From DATELY01 sp035276085 (GTDB lineage Bacteria > Pseudomonadota > Gammaproteobacteria > Steroidobacterales > Steroidobacteraceae): 43,710 nucleotides of DNA. The translations under genes were made by a program, and so were the position numbers. The stretch lies in the NCBI GenBank assembly GCA_035276085.1, contig DATELY010000102.1:1-43710 (forward strand), given 5' to 3'. The notes under the pieces were generated by a model. It was not told where the DNA came from and ran no database searches. It saw only the letters and a list, made by a program, of their open reading frames with translations. This document shows positions 8,645 to 15,931 of the stretch, one piece after another. The first letter of the stretch is position 1, and the number at the start of each line of letters is the position of its first letter.

Positions 8645-9844
8645 CTATGCGCCCGCTTGAATCACTCCCAAATCCTTCCCAACCTTCCCAAACGCCCCGA
8701 TAGCTCTGTCCAACTGCTCCCGCGTATGCGCGGCACTCATCTGTGTGCGAATGCGGGCCTTGCCTTGCGGCACGACGGGGAACGAAAAGCCGATCACGTA
8801 CACACCCTCCGCGAGCAATCGCTGCGCCATCTCACCCGCAAGCTTCGCATCGCCCAGCATGACCGGAGCGATCGGATGATCTTCCCCGCCGAGCACGAAG
8901 CCGAGCTGCGTCATGCGCTCACGGAAGTATCTTGCGTTCTCATGCAGCTGCGCGCGCAGGGCGCTGCTCGTCTCGATGAGATCCAGCACGGCAATGCTCG
9001 TCGCGGCGATGACGGGCGGGATGCTGTTCGAGAACAGATAGGGACGCGAGCGCTGCCTGAGCCACTGCACGATCTCTTTCCGTCCCGATGTGAATCCGCC
9101 CGATGCGCCACCCAGGGCTTTGCCAAGCGTGCTCGTGATGATGTCCACGCGCTTCACGACGTTGCGTAGCTCCGGAGTGCCGCGGCCGTGCGGGCCCACG
9201 AAGCCGGTAGCGTGCGAATCGTCGACCATCACCAGCGCGTCATACCGATCGGCCAGATCGCAGATCGCATCCAGCCGTGCGATCACGCCATCCATCGAGA
9301 ACACGCCGTCGGTGGCGATCAAGCGCACGCGCGCAGAGCGCGACTCGCGCAACCGCGTTTCCAATTCATCCATGTCGTTGTGCTCATAGCGCAGCCGTTG
9401 CGCTTTGCAGAGGCGGATGCCGTCGATGATGCTCGCGTGATTGAGTACGTCCGAGATCACGACATCCTGTTCGTCGAGCAGCGTCTCGAACAAGCCGCCG
9501 TTCGCGTCGAAGCAGGAGGAATAGAGGATCGTGTCCTCCGTCTGCAGAAAGGCGCTGATGCATGCTTCGAGCTGCTTATGTACTGCATGCGTGCCGACGA
9601 TGAAGCGGACCGACGCCATGCCGTAACCGTCGCGCTGCAGTGCCGCCTGTGCCGCCGCCACGATGTGCGGATGATTCGCCAGGCCCAGATAGTTGTTCGC
9701 GCACAGATTGATGAGCTCGCGACCATCCTCCAGCCGCACGACCGCCTGTTGGGGCGAGGCGAGTACCCGCTCGGCTTTGAACAAGCCTTGCGCATGCAGC
9801 GCCTGCGTGTCGGCTGTCAGGCGGGTCAGAAAGTCTTGCTTCAT
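8645..9844 (-). CDS. kbl: Glycine C-acetyltransferase (2-amino-3-ketobutyrate CoA ligase)
   Basis: Kbl cleaves 2-amino-3-ketobutyrate with CoA to glycine and acetyl-CoA, using PLP; it accepts the unstable product of Tdh. I use the ATG at 9842-9844 (MKQDFLTRLTADTQAL), giving 399 residues as in E. coli (398). A longer in-frame extension to 9916 has no family support. Motifs include LCANNYLGLANHP, DDSHATGFVGPHGRGT and the PLP-lysine region TSTLGKALGGASGG. It is the first gene of the kbl-tdh pair. Confidence 0.97.
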   Translation of the reverse strand: MKQDFLTRLTADTQALHAQGLFKAERVLASPQQAVVRLEDGRELINLCANNYLGLANHPHIVAAAQAALQRDGYGMASVRFIVGTHAVHKQLEACISAFLQTEDTILYSSCFDANGGLFETLLDEQDVVISDVLNHASIIDGIRLCKAQRLRYEHNDMDELETRLRESRSARVRLIATDGVFSMDGVIARLDAICDLADRYDALVMVDDSHATGFVGPHGRGTPELRNVVKRVDIITSTLGKALGGASGGFTSGRKEIVQWLRQRSRPYLFSNSIPPVIAATSIAVLDLIETSSALRAQLHENARYFRERMTQLGFVLGGEDHPIAPVMLGDAKLAGEMAQRLLAEGVYVIGFSFPVVPQGKARIRTQMSAAHTREQLDRAIGAFGKVGKDLGVIQAGA

Positions 9845-9915
9845 GGGCGTGCCGTCGGACGATTGCTCTTCGAACGCTTCGTGGTGCCGCGCGGTTCGCT
9901 CATCGCGGTCCAGCA

Positions 9916-9944
9916 TTGCTTGCAGGTCCAGCGCAGTTTATACG
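9916..9944 (+). promoter_or_regulatory. Predicted hslR promoter (possibly leaderless transcript)
   Basis: TTGCTT (9916-9921), a 17-nt spacer and TATACG (9939-9944) form a good sigma-70-like promoter. The -10 box ends 6 nt before the ATG at 9951, so transcription would begin at or next to the start codon. Confidence 0.5.
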
Positions 9945-9950
9945 GACGGT

Positions 9951-10355
9951 ATGCACGAATCCGTACCGGAAATCGAAGGGTCCGCGGGCGCGGGCCTGCG
10001 CATCGACAAATGGCTCTGGTGTACGCGGTTCTTCAAGAGCCGGTCGCAGGCGACGCAGGCCGTGACGGGCGGGTTGGTCCACGTCGGCGGGGAGCGTGTG
10101 AAACCTTCGCGTGCCGTCCACATCGGCGACACGCTCTCGATCACCCGCGGTGATCAGCAGTGGGTCGTCATCGTGCAGTCGATCCCACAACGGCGCGGTC
10201 CGGCGCCGGAAGCGCGCTCCCACTACGTCGAAACGTCTCAGAGCCTTGCGGCGCGCGAACGCAAGCAAGAGCAGGCGCGGCACAGGGCGCCGGCGCCTGA
10301 GGGACGGCCCGACAAGCACGATCGGCGCGAGTTGCGCAATTTGAAGAAGGGCTAG
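9951..10355 (+). CDS. hslR: Heat shock protein 15, S4-domain RNA-binding protein
   Basis: Hsp15 binds stalled 50S subunits carrying a nascent chain and helps recycle them. The 134-residue protein has an S4 domain (LRIDKWLWCTRFFKSRSQATQAV, then GGLVHVGGERVKPSRAVHIGDTLSI, about residues 15-65), followed by a basic tail ending RRELRNLKKG, as in E. coli HslR (133 residues). I start it at ATG 9951; the upstream in-frame extension is antisense to kbl and has no S4-like content. The stop codon lies in the palindrome GCTAGCAGCTAGC shared with the convergent neighbour's stop. Confidence 0.93.
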   Translation: MHESVPEIEGSAGAGLRIDKWLWCTRFFKSRSQATQAVTGGLVHVGGERVKPSRAVHIGDTLSITRGDQQWVVIVQSIPQRRGPAPEARSHYVETSQSLAARERKQEQARHRAPAPEGRPDKHDRRELRNLKKG

Positions 10356-10358
10356 CAG

Positions 10359-11444
10359 CTAGCTCACCAGGTCGCTGAAGGGGTGACCCGAGTGCCCCGA
10401 TAGCGCAGCCTGAATTTCGCTCGCAATCGCGAGTGCGATCGTTTCCGGTGTGCTCGCGCCGATGTCCAGCCCGACAGGCCCTCGCAGACGCCCCGTCAGG
10501 GCAGTCGCTGTCGCGCCCAATTCACGCAGCAGACGCGCGCGACGCGGGGCGGGGCCCAGCAATCCGATATAGGAGACAGTACTGGCCGCGAGCGCGCGCA
10601 AATACGCTTCATCGGAGGTCAGGTGATGGCTCATGACCACTGCGGCGTCGTGAGCATTCAAATCGATCGTCGTTGCGATGTCCGCAGCGGGGCCCGACAC
10701 CACCTGTGCGGACGGTGGGAAACGTTCAGCGACCGCGTAAGCAGGCCGATGATCGACGATGGTCGTTTGCCATCCCAGCAACGCTGCGATGTATGCAAGC
10801 GGTTGCACGTCCGGGCCTGCACCCGCGATCAGAAGCTTCACGCTCAGCTCGACGGGCATCATCAGCAGCTCGGCGTCTCCCATGTTGAAGGTCTTCGTTG
10901 CCGGGAATCGGAGTGCGTTGGCCGGATCGATCGAGCTGTCGACGCGCAGCTCCGTTCCGCTATCGAGCGCCGTCAACCTGCGTCGATCTGTGCTCACTGC
11001 AAAGGATTGCCCCAGCGGCAACTGCGAGCTGCCCTGAATCACCAACGCAACGGCGGCCCGCGTGCGTGTCGCGCGCGCGGCATCGATGAACGCGAACGGT
11101 TGGTAACCGTTCCCCACGTGCAATGAGGTGAGCAGGATGCGCATGGCGCCTTCACAGCCGAGGCCGATACCCCAGATCAAATCGTCTTCGGAGCGTGTGT
11201 CGTAACTGATCACCTCGGCCTCATGCGTTTGCAGCACGCGTTCGGCTCGCGCCATCAGGTCGTTTTCCAGACAGCCGCCGCTCAAGAGACCTGCGGCCGT
11301 GCCGTCTCGGGCGATGAGCATCTGCGCGCCGGCCTTGCGGTAGGTCGATCCGATGGTGTGCACGACGGTCGCCAGCACTAGCGCTTCGCCTCGCCCGCGA
11401 CGCTCGGTGAAAAACGAATGCAGATCAGTGAGAGCGAAACTCAT
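10359..11444 (-). CDS. XdhC/CoxI-family protein (molybdoenzyme cofactor insertion)
   Basis: XdhC-type proteins bind molybdenum cofactor, help sulfurate it, and insert it into xanthine dehydrogenase-like enzymes. The 361-residue product has the N-terminal XdhC/CoxI domain (GSTYRKAGAQMLIARDG, LLSGGCLENDL) and a C-terminal Rossmann domain (LLIAGAGPDVQPLA, then MSHHLTSDEAYLRAL and YIGLLGP). The second conserved motif, GLGCEGAMRILL, is present. No molybdoenzyme large or small subunit lies nearby, so its client cannot be inferred from context. Assignment to the family is secure; the specific role is not. Confidence 0.88.
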   Translation of the reverse strand: MSFALTDLHSFFTERRGRGEALVLATVVHTIGSTYRKAGAQMLIARDGTAAGLLSGGCLENDLMARAERVLQTHEAEVISYDTRSEDDLIWGIGLGCEGAMRILLTSLHVGNGYQPFAFIDAARATRTRAAVALVIQGSSQLPLGQSFAVSTDRRRLTALDSGTELRVDSSIDPANALRFPATKTFNMGDAELLMMPVELSVKLLIAGAGPDVQPLAYIAALLGWQTTIVDHRPAYAVAERFPPSAQVVSGPAADIATTIDLNAHDAAVVMSHHLTSDEAYLRALAASTVSYIGLLGPAPRRARLLRELGATATALTGRLRGPVGLDIGASTPETIALAIASEIQAALSGHSGHPFSDLVS

Positions 11445-11612
11445 GTGGTCAACGTTGCAGTCGGTTTGGCGTGAGCATCACGTTTTTTGTGGTTGCCAGC
11501 AATTGCGATGAGGCGCCTGCGGGACGCGCGCCAGCGCTGAACGAGTGGGTGTTGAACCGGGTTCGAGTTCAGCTGGAGCCTGTGGTTGCTGTGTTTTCCA
11601 ATGGAGCTCGTA

Positions 11613-11649
11613 GTTGACGACTCATGGATGGTCTTCGCATGTCGTCAAC
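11613..11649 (-). terminator. Inverted repeat downstream of the 158-residue unknown gene
   Basis: GTTGACGAC (11613-11621) and GTCGTCAAC (11641-11649) are perfect 9-bp arms starting 10 nt beyond the stop at 11659. There is no T-run on the minus-strand side, so this may be a terminator or an unrelated palindrome. The rest of 11445-11658 shows no gene. Confidence 0.4.
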
Positions 11650-11658
11650 AGGACGCTC

Positions 11659-12135
11659 CTATGAGCGCTCGCGGTTGCCACGCTTCATCGTCACCAGCAC
11701 GCCCAACAAAGCCAGACTAACACCCACGGCTACGTACGTCACAACCTTGCCGCGCGAGCGTCTTTCGAGGCGCGGTGGGCTACGCTTCGACGTCAGGGCG
11801 TAGTCGACCAGGTAGGCTGTCGCTGCGCTCGCCGCTCCACCCAATAGTTGCTCTGGTATCGACTGCTCCTGAGCTTGGCGCCGAAACACTCTGCCGTAGA
11901 TGGCGGCCCATAGGATGGATTTGAGCTGCTGGGTGATGACGCTCGCCAGCGAGTTGCGACGCGTCGTGCCTTGCTCGTGCGCACCAGGGTGGGAGAGCCA
12001 CTGACTTGGGCGATTCGATGAGCTGACGCCATTCTTACGATCGAGTTTATTCATGGCCGCGCTGGTGGCCGCGGACAAGACACCTGCTGCCGCGCCTGAA
12101 AGCGCTGCCGTCTTCAATGTACGCAACGCCGCCAT
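11659..12135 (-). CDS. Small membrane protein of unknown function
   Basis: I do not recognise this 158-residue protein. The N-terminus (MAALRTLKTAALSGAAAGVLSAATSAAMNKLD) is a small-residue-rich hydrophobic stretch, a middle hydrophobic part contains GGAASAATAYLVDYAL, and a clear C-terminal transmembrane helix VVTYVAVGVSLALLGVLVT is followed by a basic tail (KRGNRERS). I chose the ATG at 12133-12135 because GGAG lies 8 nt upstream; an ATG 21 nt further upstream lacks one. Codon use looks ordinary. The Ala-rich start suggests a membrane-inserted protein, with no function suggested by neighbours. Confidence 0.7.
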   Translation of the reverse strand: MAALRTLKTAALSGAAAGVLSAATSAAMNKLDRKNGVSSSNRPSQWLSHPGAHEQGTTRRNSLASVITQQLKSILWAAIYGRVFRRQAQEQSIPEQLLGGAASAATAYLVDYALTSKRSPPRLERRSRGKVVTYVAVGVSLALLGVLVTMKRGNRERS

Positions 12136-12208
12136 CGAGGTTCTCCACATGAGCAATTGCGTGTCAGCACCGCCTGTTCAACGGTGTGGCTCCAGCCGAG
12201 TTCCTGGT

Positions 12209-13342
12209 CTACAACGCACCCATCTCGCGCAGAGCAGACTCGATCACGGCAGCGCTCGATGATGCCGCCGACTCGTTTTCGGCAAGGGCATCGGCTTGCT
12301 CGAATAGAGGGGCAAACAAGCTCAGCTGATCGACGGGCCCGCGAAGTTGTGCGTAGCCGCGTGTCGCAAAGAGCGAGCTCCAACGGTCGCGCACTTGATC
12401 CCAGAACATCCTGGTGTGTGCGTAGTAATGGTCGGCCGCTGCGAAGTCGGCTTGCTGCAAGCGTTCGTAGCGCGCCATGCCATATTCGCGCGCGAGATAG
12501 GGTCGTGCTGGATCGAGCTGACGATCCGGTTTCAGCACGGCTTTGAGATTGTTTTCTTCCTGCGTCCAGCCGGTCGCGTGCACGGTGTGGCGATTCGTGC
12601 CGATCAATGCCTGATAGTCGTCGCGCACACTCCACTCGCGACGCGGCAGCGGACGCCAGGTCTCCGCGCTGAGCCAGCTGGAGAAGCTGCCGGTGTGCTC
12701 CCAGCGACCGAGACTCGCGTAGCGCGGCGATTCGTCCACCTGATACACCGTTTGCGACCAACGGCCGCGGGTGTCCTTGGGCTTCAGCTTGCGGCGTTCC
12801 CAACGATCGCGTCCTTGATATTCCACGATGTGCGTCGGCTCGTACGTCCAATCCTGGCGCCAGTGCTTCGTCACCATCGGGTCGCTCACGGTTCCATCCT
12901 TGCCGACCATGCGCATCTCCAGTATGTGCACCAGGCTGATGAAGGAGCCTGTGTCGCGGTCGACGTAAACCTTTTCCGTGCCCCACGATTGATAGGGCGC
13001 CGGTCGCTGCGGTGGATCCGTGTACGTGGCCACTTCGAGGAAATCGAACGTCACTCGATATTCGCCGCTCATGGCGAGAATCGCGCGGCGATCGCGCTCG
13101 AAGGGACTGATGCTCTTCTGCTGGAGTGCGACCCAAGCTGCCGAGTGGTCTTGGACCAACTTGACGGGAGCGCCTTGGGTCGTGCCGCCGCGGGGCCTCA
13201 ATGCGCCTTCGCCCAGCGGCCAGGAGAAGGTGTAGCGCGGCGTGTCGGATTCGCCGCCCGCGGAGTCGTCATCGGCGTATGCCGCGACAGTTGCAATGAG
13301 CGTGCAAACAAGTGTCAGGACTCTGCGGAGCATCTGCGTCAT
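12209..13342 (-). CDS. Exported DUF6607-like protein of unknown function
   Basis: The product is about 377 residues with a signal peptide (MTQMLRRVLTLVCTLIATVAAYA), so it is probably periplasmic or outer membrane associated. The mature part is rich in Trp and Tyr, with YQSWGTEKVYVDRDTGSFISLVHIL, WRQDWTYEP and GRWSQTVYQVDESPRY. I associate this pattern with DUF6607 from memory, so treat the family name as tentative. A GTG start at 13375 would give 388 residues, but it puts a charged stretch before the signal peptide and overlaps the divergent ECF41-type promoter, so I prefer ATG 13342. Nothing shows what it acts on. Confidence 0.75.
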   Translation of the reverse strand: MTQMLRRVLTLVCTLIATVAAYADDDSAGGESDTPRYTFSWPLGEGALRPRGGTTQGAPVKLVQDHSAAWVALQQKSISPFERDRRAILAMSGEYRVTFDFLEVATYTDPPQRPAPYQSWGTEKVYVDRDTGSFISLVHILEMRMVGKDGTVSDPMVTKHWRQDWTYEPTHIVEYQGRDRWERRKLKPKDTRGRWSQTVYQVDESPRYASLGRWEHTGSFSSWLSAETWRPLPRREWSVRDDYQALIGTNRHTVHATGWTQEENNLKAVLKPDRQLDPARPYLAREYGMARYERLQQADFAAADHYYAHTRMFWDQVRDRWSSLFATRGYAQLRGPVDQLSLFAPLFEQADALAENESAASSSAAVIESALREMGAL

Positions 13343-13369
13343 GGCTCGAGGCGGATTTGCATGAAAGTG

Positions 13370-13396
13370 TGTCACAGAGCAGGTGCTCCCTACGTC
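13370..13396 (+). promoter_or_regulatory. ECF41-type sigma factor promoter
   Basis: TGTCACA (13370-13376), exactly 16 nt, then CGTC (13393-13396) matches the published ECF41-specific motif TGTCACA-N16-CGTC. It lies about 28 nt upstream of the ATG of an ECF41-like sigma remnant, in the position of an autoregulatory promoter. Confidence 0.7.
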
Positions 13397-13423
13397 TGAC
13401 GTTTCACCCGGGAGAACGCGTTC

Positions 13424-13863
13424 ATGTCATCGATGGCCACCGAACACTTCAGCGCGCTGCGACCACGCCTCTTCGGCGCCGCTTACCGCATGCTCGCTAG
13501 CAGGGCCGATGCCGAAGACGTGCTGCAAGACGAATTTCCTGGCTCTGGTACCGCGTGGGCCGCCGCGCGCCGGAGCGACGTATCGTGACCGTGAAGGGTG
13601 AAGCCGCGATGGCGTCGTTCTGGCGCGGTCAACTGCATTCGGTTGCAACCATCGAGACGGATGGCGAGCGCATTCATGGCTTCTACACGATTGCGAATCC
13701 AGACAAGCGCCGTGCGTTTGCCTTTCTCAACCCGGCGGCGACAGGCACTGAAAAAGCTACAACCGCAGCGGTAAAACCCCGCTTTTGCGGTGTGCAGTGC
13801 GTCACGAATTCGAGACGGGAAGGATCGCTCTGCACCTTGATGGGACCCAGGGCAACTACCTAG
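13424..13863 (+). pseudogene. Remnant of an ECF41/SigJ-type RNA polymerase sigma factor
   Basis: The first 36 codons read as the start of an ECF41/SigJ-type sigma factor: EHFSALRPRLFGAAYRML, then ASRADAEDVLQD. The frame then leaves the family and stops at 13586-13588. From about 13562, in a different frame, the typical C-terminal SnoaL-like end appears (RIVTVKGEAAMASFWRGQL, ETDGERIHGFYTIANPDK), running to a stop at 13861. Intact family members are about 280-300 residues, so regions 2 and 4 and most of the C-domain, roughly 550-600 bp, are missing. An RBS (GGGAG, 13410-13414) and the cognate promoter survive. A nonfunctional deletion remnant is the best reading; expression of a 54-residue peptide is possible. 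Confidence 0.82.
13762..13791. repeat. Hairpin with ACCGCA/TGCGGT ends
   Basis: ACCGCA (13762-13767) and TGCGGT (13786-13791) enclose a smaller AGCGG/CCGCT pairing. It lies inside the 3' part of the sigma remnant and shares its core with the palindrome at 14283. Confidence 0.4.
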
Positions 13864-13880
13864 GCACCGTTTGTCGCCAG

Positions 13881-13908
13881 ACCCCTTCCCATCCATCTTG
13901 GGAGGGGT
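13881..13908. repeat. Hairpin after the sigma remnant
   Basis: ACCCCTTCCCA (13881-13891) pairs with TGGGAGGGGT (13899-13908) with one bulged T. No T-run follows. Confidence 0.45.
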
Positions 13909-13978
13909 ATCATGCGGCCCCTTTCCAGCGCAGCCAGGGCGTTCCTGGCCCGCCAACGGACGCCACGTTTTCGAATCT

Positions 13979-13998
13979 CGCCACCGTATGCGGTGGCG
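13979..13998. repeat. Short perfect hairpin with TATG loop
   Basis: CGCCACCG and CGGTGGCG flank a 4-nt TATG loop, giving a perfect 8-bp stem 54 nt before a small reading frame at 14052. Confidence 0.45.
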
Positions 13999-14051
13999 GT
14001 TGCTCGCAAAGAAGACCACTCATCCAGATCACAACTTCGGAGCAGTTTTGT

Positions 14052-14249
14052 ATGAACGCTCAGATGCGACGTCGACTCGCGCTACAGATCGCTGCCACCA
14101 AGCATGGCCTGCCCATCCGCTTCGTCGATGGTGCTTCCGAGTCGGTTGCCAAACGCATCACTGCCTCCGAAACCACGCGCACACGTTCGCGTCGCACACG
14201 CCGCACGATGTACGCAGCGGCCGCCGCCCGGCAGTCTTCCGCGAGCTGA
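14052..14249 (+). CDS. Small basic protein of unknown function (65 residues)
   Basis: This small reading frame begins MNAQMRRRLALQIAATKHGL and is Arg-rich in its second half (TRTRSRRTRRTMYAAAAARQ). GGAG lies 9 nt before the ATG. It is close in size and position to the 52-residue acidic protein at 14474, and the opposite charges might allow pairing, though that is speculation. A longer upstream extension in the same frame overlaps the sigma remnant and is not credible. I do not recognise a family, and the frame could be fortuitous in this GC-rich DNA. Confidence 0.45.
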   Translation: MNAQMRRRLALQIAATKHGLPIRFVDGASESVAKRITASETTRTRSRRTRRTMYAAAAARQSSAS

Positions 14250-14282
14250 TTTAGCGCACCGTTCGCACCTGCCTTCGACTCC

Positions 14283-14311
14283 AAACTGCGACCGCATTGC
14301 GGTTGCAGTTT
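14283..14311. repeat. 29-bp near-perfect palindrome
   Basis: AAACTGCGACCGCA pairs with TGCGGTTGCAGTTT around a single central T (13 Watson-Crick pairs and one G-T). It lies between two small genes and could terminate the first or bind a dimeric protein. Confidence 0.5.
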
Positions 14312-14473
14312 GCATAACTTCAACCTGGTCTGAATAGACGCCTCCCGCAAGCGTGAGCGCGTTCCCAGGTTCGCCACCAGACCGGTAAGTGCCCCCAAGC
14401 GTGTGATCCAAGGCACGCTTCTGTCGTCCCCACGATCGTTAGAGTCCTGCCACTTTTGGGAAGGACCTGCACC

Positions 14474-14632
14474 ATGAGCGATCGTAATCACAGCGATAAC
14501 GAGCCGACCGTACAGCTGCCCAAGCTGCCGGCGCAGGCCGACGAATTCGATCCTGAGAAGACTGTCGTCGTCGAGGATTGGTCGCAGGTACCGCTGCCCG
14601 CCATACCTGCCAACAAGAACAAGACGCGCTAG
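14474..14632 (+). CDS. Small acidic protein of unknown function (52 residues)
   Basis: A 52-residue frame starts MSDRNHSDNEPTVQLPKLPA and ends IPANKNKTR. A very good ribosome binding site (GGGAAGGA, 14458-14465) lies 8 nt before the ATG, which is the main argument that it is real. The sequence is Pro- and acid-rich with no hydrophobic segment, so it is likely a soluble, poorly folded small protein. The segment TVVVEDWSQVPLP is distinctive and could serve as a search seed. Its TAG lies in a palindrome that also holds the stop of the convergent MOSC gene. Confidence 0.6.
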   Translation: MSDRNHSDNEPTVQLPKLPAQADEFDPEKTVVVEDWSQVPLPAIPANKNKTR

Positions 14633-14639
14633 CAGGCTG

Positions 14640-15470
14640 CTAGCCTTTGCTGACCATCGGTTTGAAACGAACCGCGAATTCCATTCCCGTTCGCAACTCA
14701 CATCCCGTTCCGCTCACCACGATCAGGTTCTGCCCGAACAGGACGCCGGGCGGATTGCGGCTCAGACGATAGGTCTTGAGCGTCTGAATGGGTTCAGGCC
14801 CGGTGACCTCGCCGCTGTTCTGGTCGGTCGTCGTGATGACGCATCGAGTGCAGGGTTTGACGGCCCGGAGCGTGACCTCGCCGGCAACCAGCTCGTCGAT
14901 GGTGTCTTCCTGGTAGGGCAACAGGCCGCTCACCACGAGGTTGGGCCGAAAGCGGTTCATGGGTAGCGGCTGCTCCAGGCGCGAGTTCAAGTCGGCCAGC
15001 GAGCCCTCGGAAATGAGGAGCACGGGAAAGCCATCGCTGAAGCGGTTCTCTGCTTCGACGCCGCCAGTCCAGTCCAGGCTGCTCAGGCGTCGCTGAGTCG
15101 ATTCGAAACGCACCAGCCGCACCGACTCCCCCACATGACGGGAGAGCCATGAGGCTGCCGCGTCGCCCGCATCCCGAGCCGAGCAGACATCGCGCCAGCA
15201 CTGCACCCGCACCGCTGCGCCTTCTTGCTGCAGGGGCAGGCGCAATTCGCGGCCTTCTGGTGCACGCAAGACCAAAAAGGCGCCTTCAAACGCAGGCACG
15301 ATCGATGCAAGTCTCGGTTGCTCTCGCTGTGTCACGAAACGGCCATCGGGACGCACGATCATCCATTCGCGATCGTGCTCGAGGCCTGCTGGTTGCAGCA
15401 TGGCATGGGAGAGGGCAATTCCCCGACATGACTTGACGGGGTAGATGTTGAGCTCGGTGATGCGCGGCAT
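14640..15470 (-). CDS. MOSC-domain protein (YcbX-like)
   Basis: MOSC proteins bind molybdenum cofactor or transfer sulfur; YcbX-type members reduce N-hydroxylated bases with a redox partner. From the ATG at 15470 the 276-residue product begins MPRITELNIYPVKSCRGIAL, the MOSC N-domain (beta-barrel) signature, followed by the MOSC domain with FRPNLVVSG and the conserved cysteine segment VKPCTRCVITTTDQNSGE. E. coli YcbX (369 residues) carries an extra C-terminal 2Fe-2S ferredoxin domain; this protein ends before it, so its electron donor must be separate. An upstream extension of 24 residues is possible but atypical. Confidence 0.88.
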   Translation of the reverse strand: MPRITELNIYPVKSCRGIALSHAMLQPAGLEHDREWMIVRPDGRFVTQREQPRLASIVPAFEGAFLVLRAPEGRELRLPLQQEGAAVRVQCWRDVCSARDAGDAAASWLSRHVGESVRLVRFESTQRRLSSLDWTGGVEAENRFSDGFPVLLISEGSLADLNSRLEQPLPMNRFRPNLVVSGLLPYQEDTIDELVAGEVTLRAVKPCTRCVITTTDQNSGEVTGPEPIQTLKTYRLSRNPPGVLFGQNLIVVSGTGCELRTGMEFAVRFKPMVSKG

Positions 15471-15573
15471 CGGTGGCTTATAACCGGCGCCGCAGGTCAA
15501 CTCAACGCAATGGAATGCGACGGCAGGAACAGCTCGCTGCACTGAGGCGTTCGCAACGAGGACTCAGGAGTTA

Positions 15574-15810
15574 ATGAAGACCATGATCCATCCCAAAGGT
15601 CCTGAAGGATTGCCCTTGGCCGAAGTCGACGATGCGGTGACTGAAGAGGCGTCCCAAGACGCGGGCTCGAGCTGGGAGGCTGAAGTGTTGCGGCGGATAG
15701 CACCGCGGCTCGCCGAAGTACAACGTCGCGCGGCACATGATGACGAGGTGCTGGGCTGGGAAGCCGCAAGTGTGCGTCGACTCGTGCAAGTGACCAGCGG
15801 CGAGCTCTGA
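15574..15810 (+). CDS. Small acidic helical protein of unknown function (78 residues)
   Basis: The 78-residue frame starts MKTMIHPKGPEGLPLAEVDD. It is rich in Glu, Asp, Ala and Arg with a likely amphipathic helix (EAEVLRRIAPRLAEVQRRAA). AGGAG lies just upstream; the spacing is short for the first ATG and better for a second ATG at 15583. It has no membrane segment or recognisable domain. It sits alone between the divergent MOSC gene and yhhQ. Real coding is likely but not certain. Confidence 0.5.
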   Translation: MKTMIHPKGPEGLPLAEVDDAVTEEASQDAGSSWEAEVLRRIAPRLAEVQRRAAHDDEVLGWEAASVRRLVQVTSGEL

Positions 15811-15931
15811 TTGCGAGGCGTTGGGCGGCGCATGGTGCTCATCGCGTTCTGATTCGTTTTTCTCTTTCCTGCCTCCGGCATACTCTGTGCCGCCGCTGCG
15901 AGCGGCCACAAGAAAAACCGCTGGAGACTTC

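Noticed and set aside
7679..9169. A 496-residue plus-strand frame across tdh and kbl
   Set aside because: It spans two convincing genes on the opposite strand, including their junction.
11445..11658. A possible small gene between the XdhC-like and membrane protein genes
   Set aside because: No frame with an acceptable RBS and length is visible; only an inverted repeat stands out.
14628..14644. Solo end of the MITE at the 52-residue protein/MOSC junction
   Set aside because: Only 11 bases match, and the palindrome is also explained by two facing TAG stops; kept only as a weak observation.
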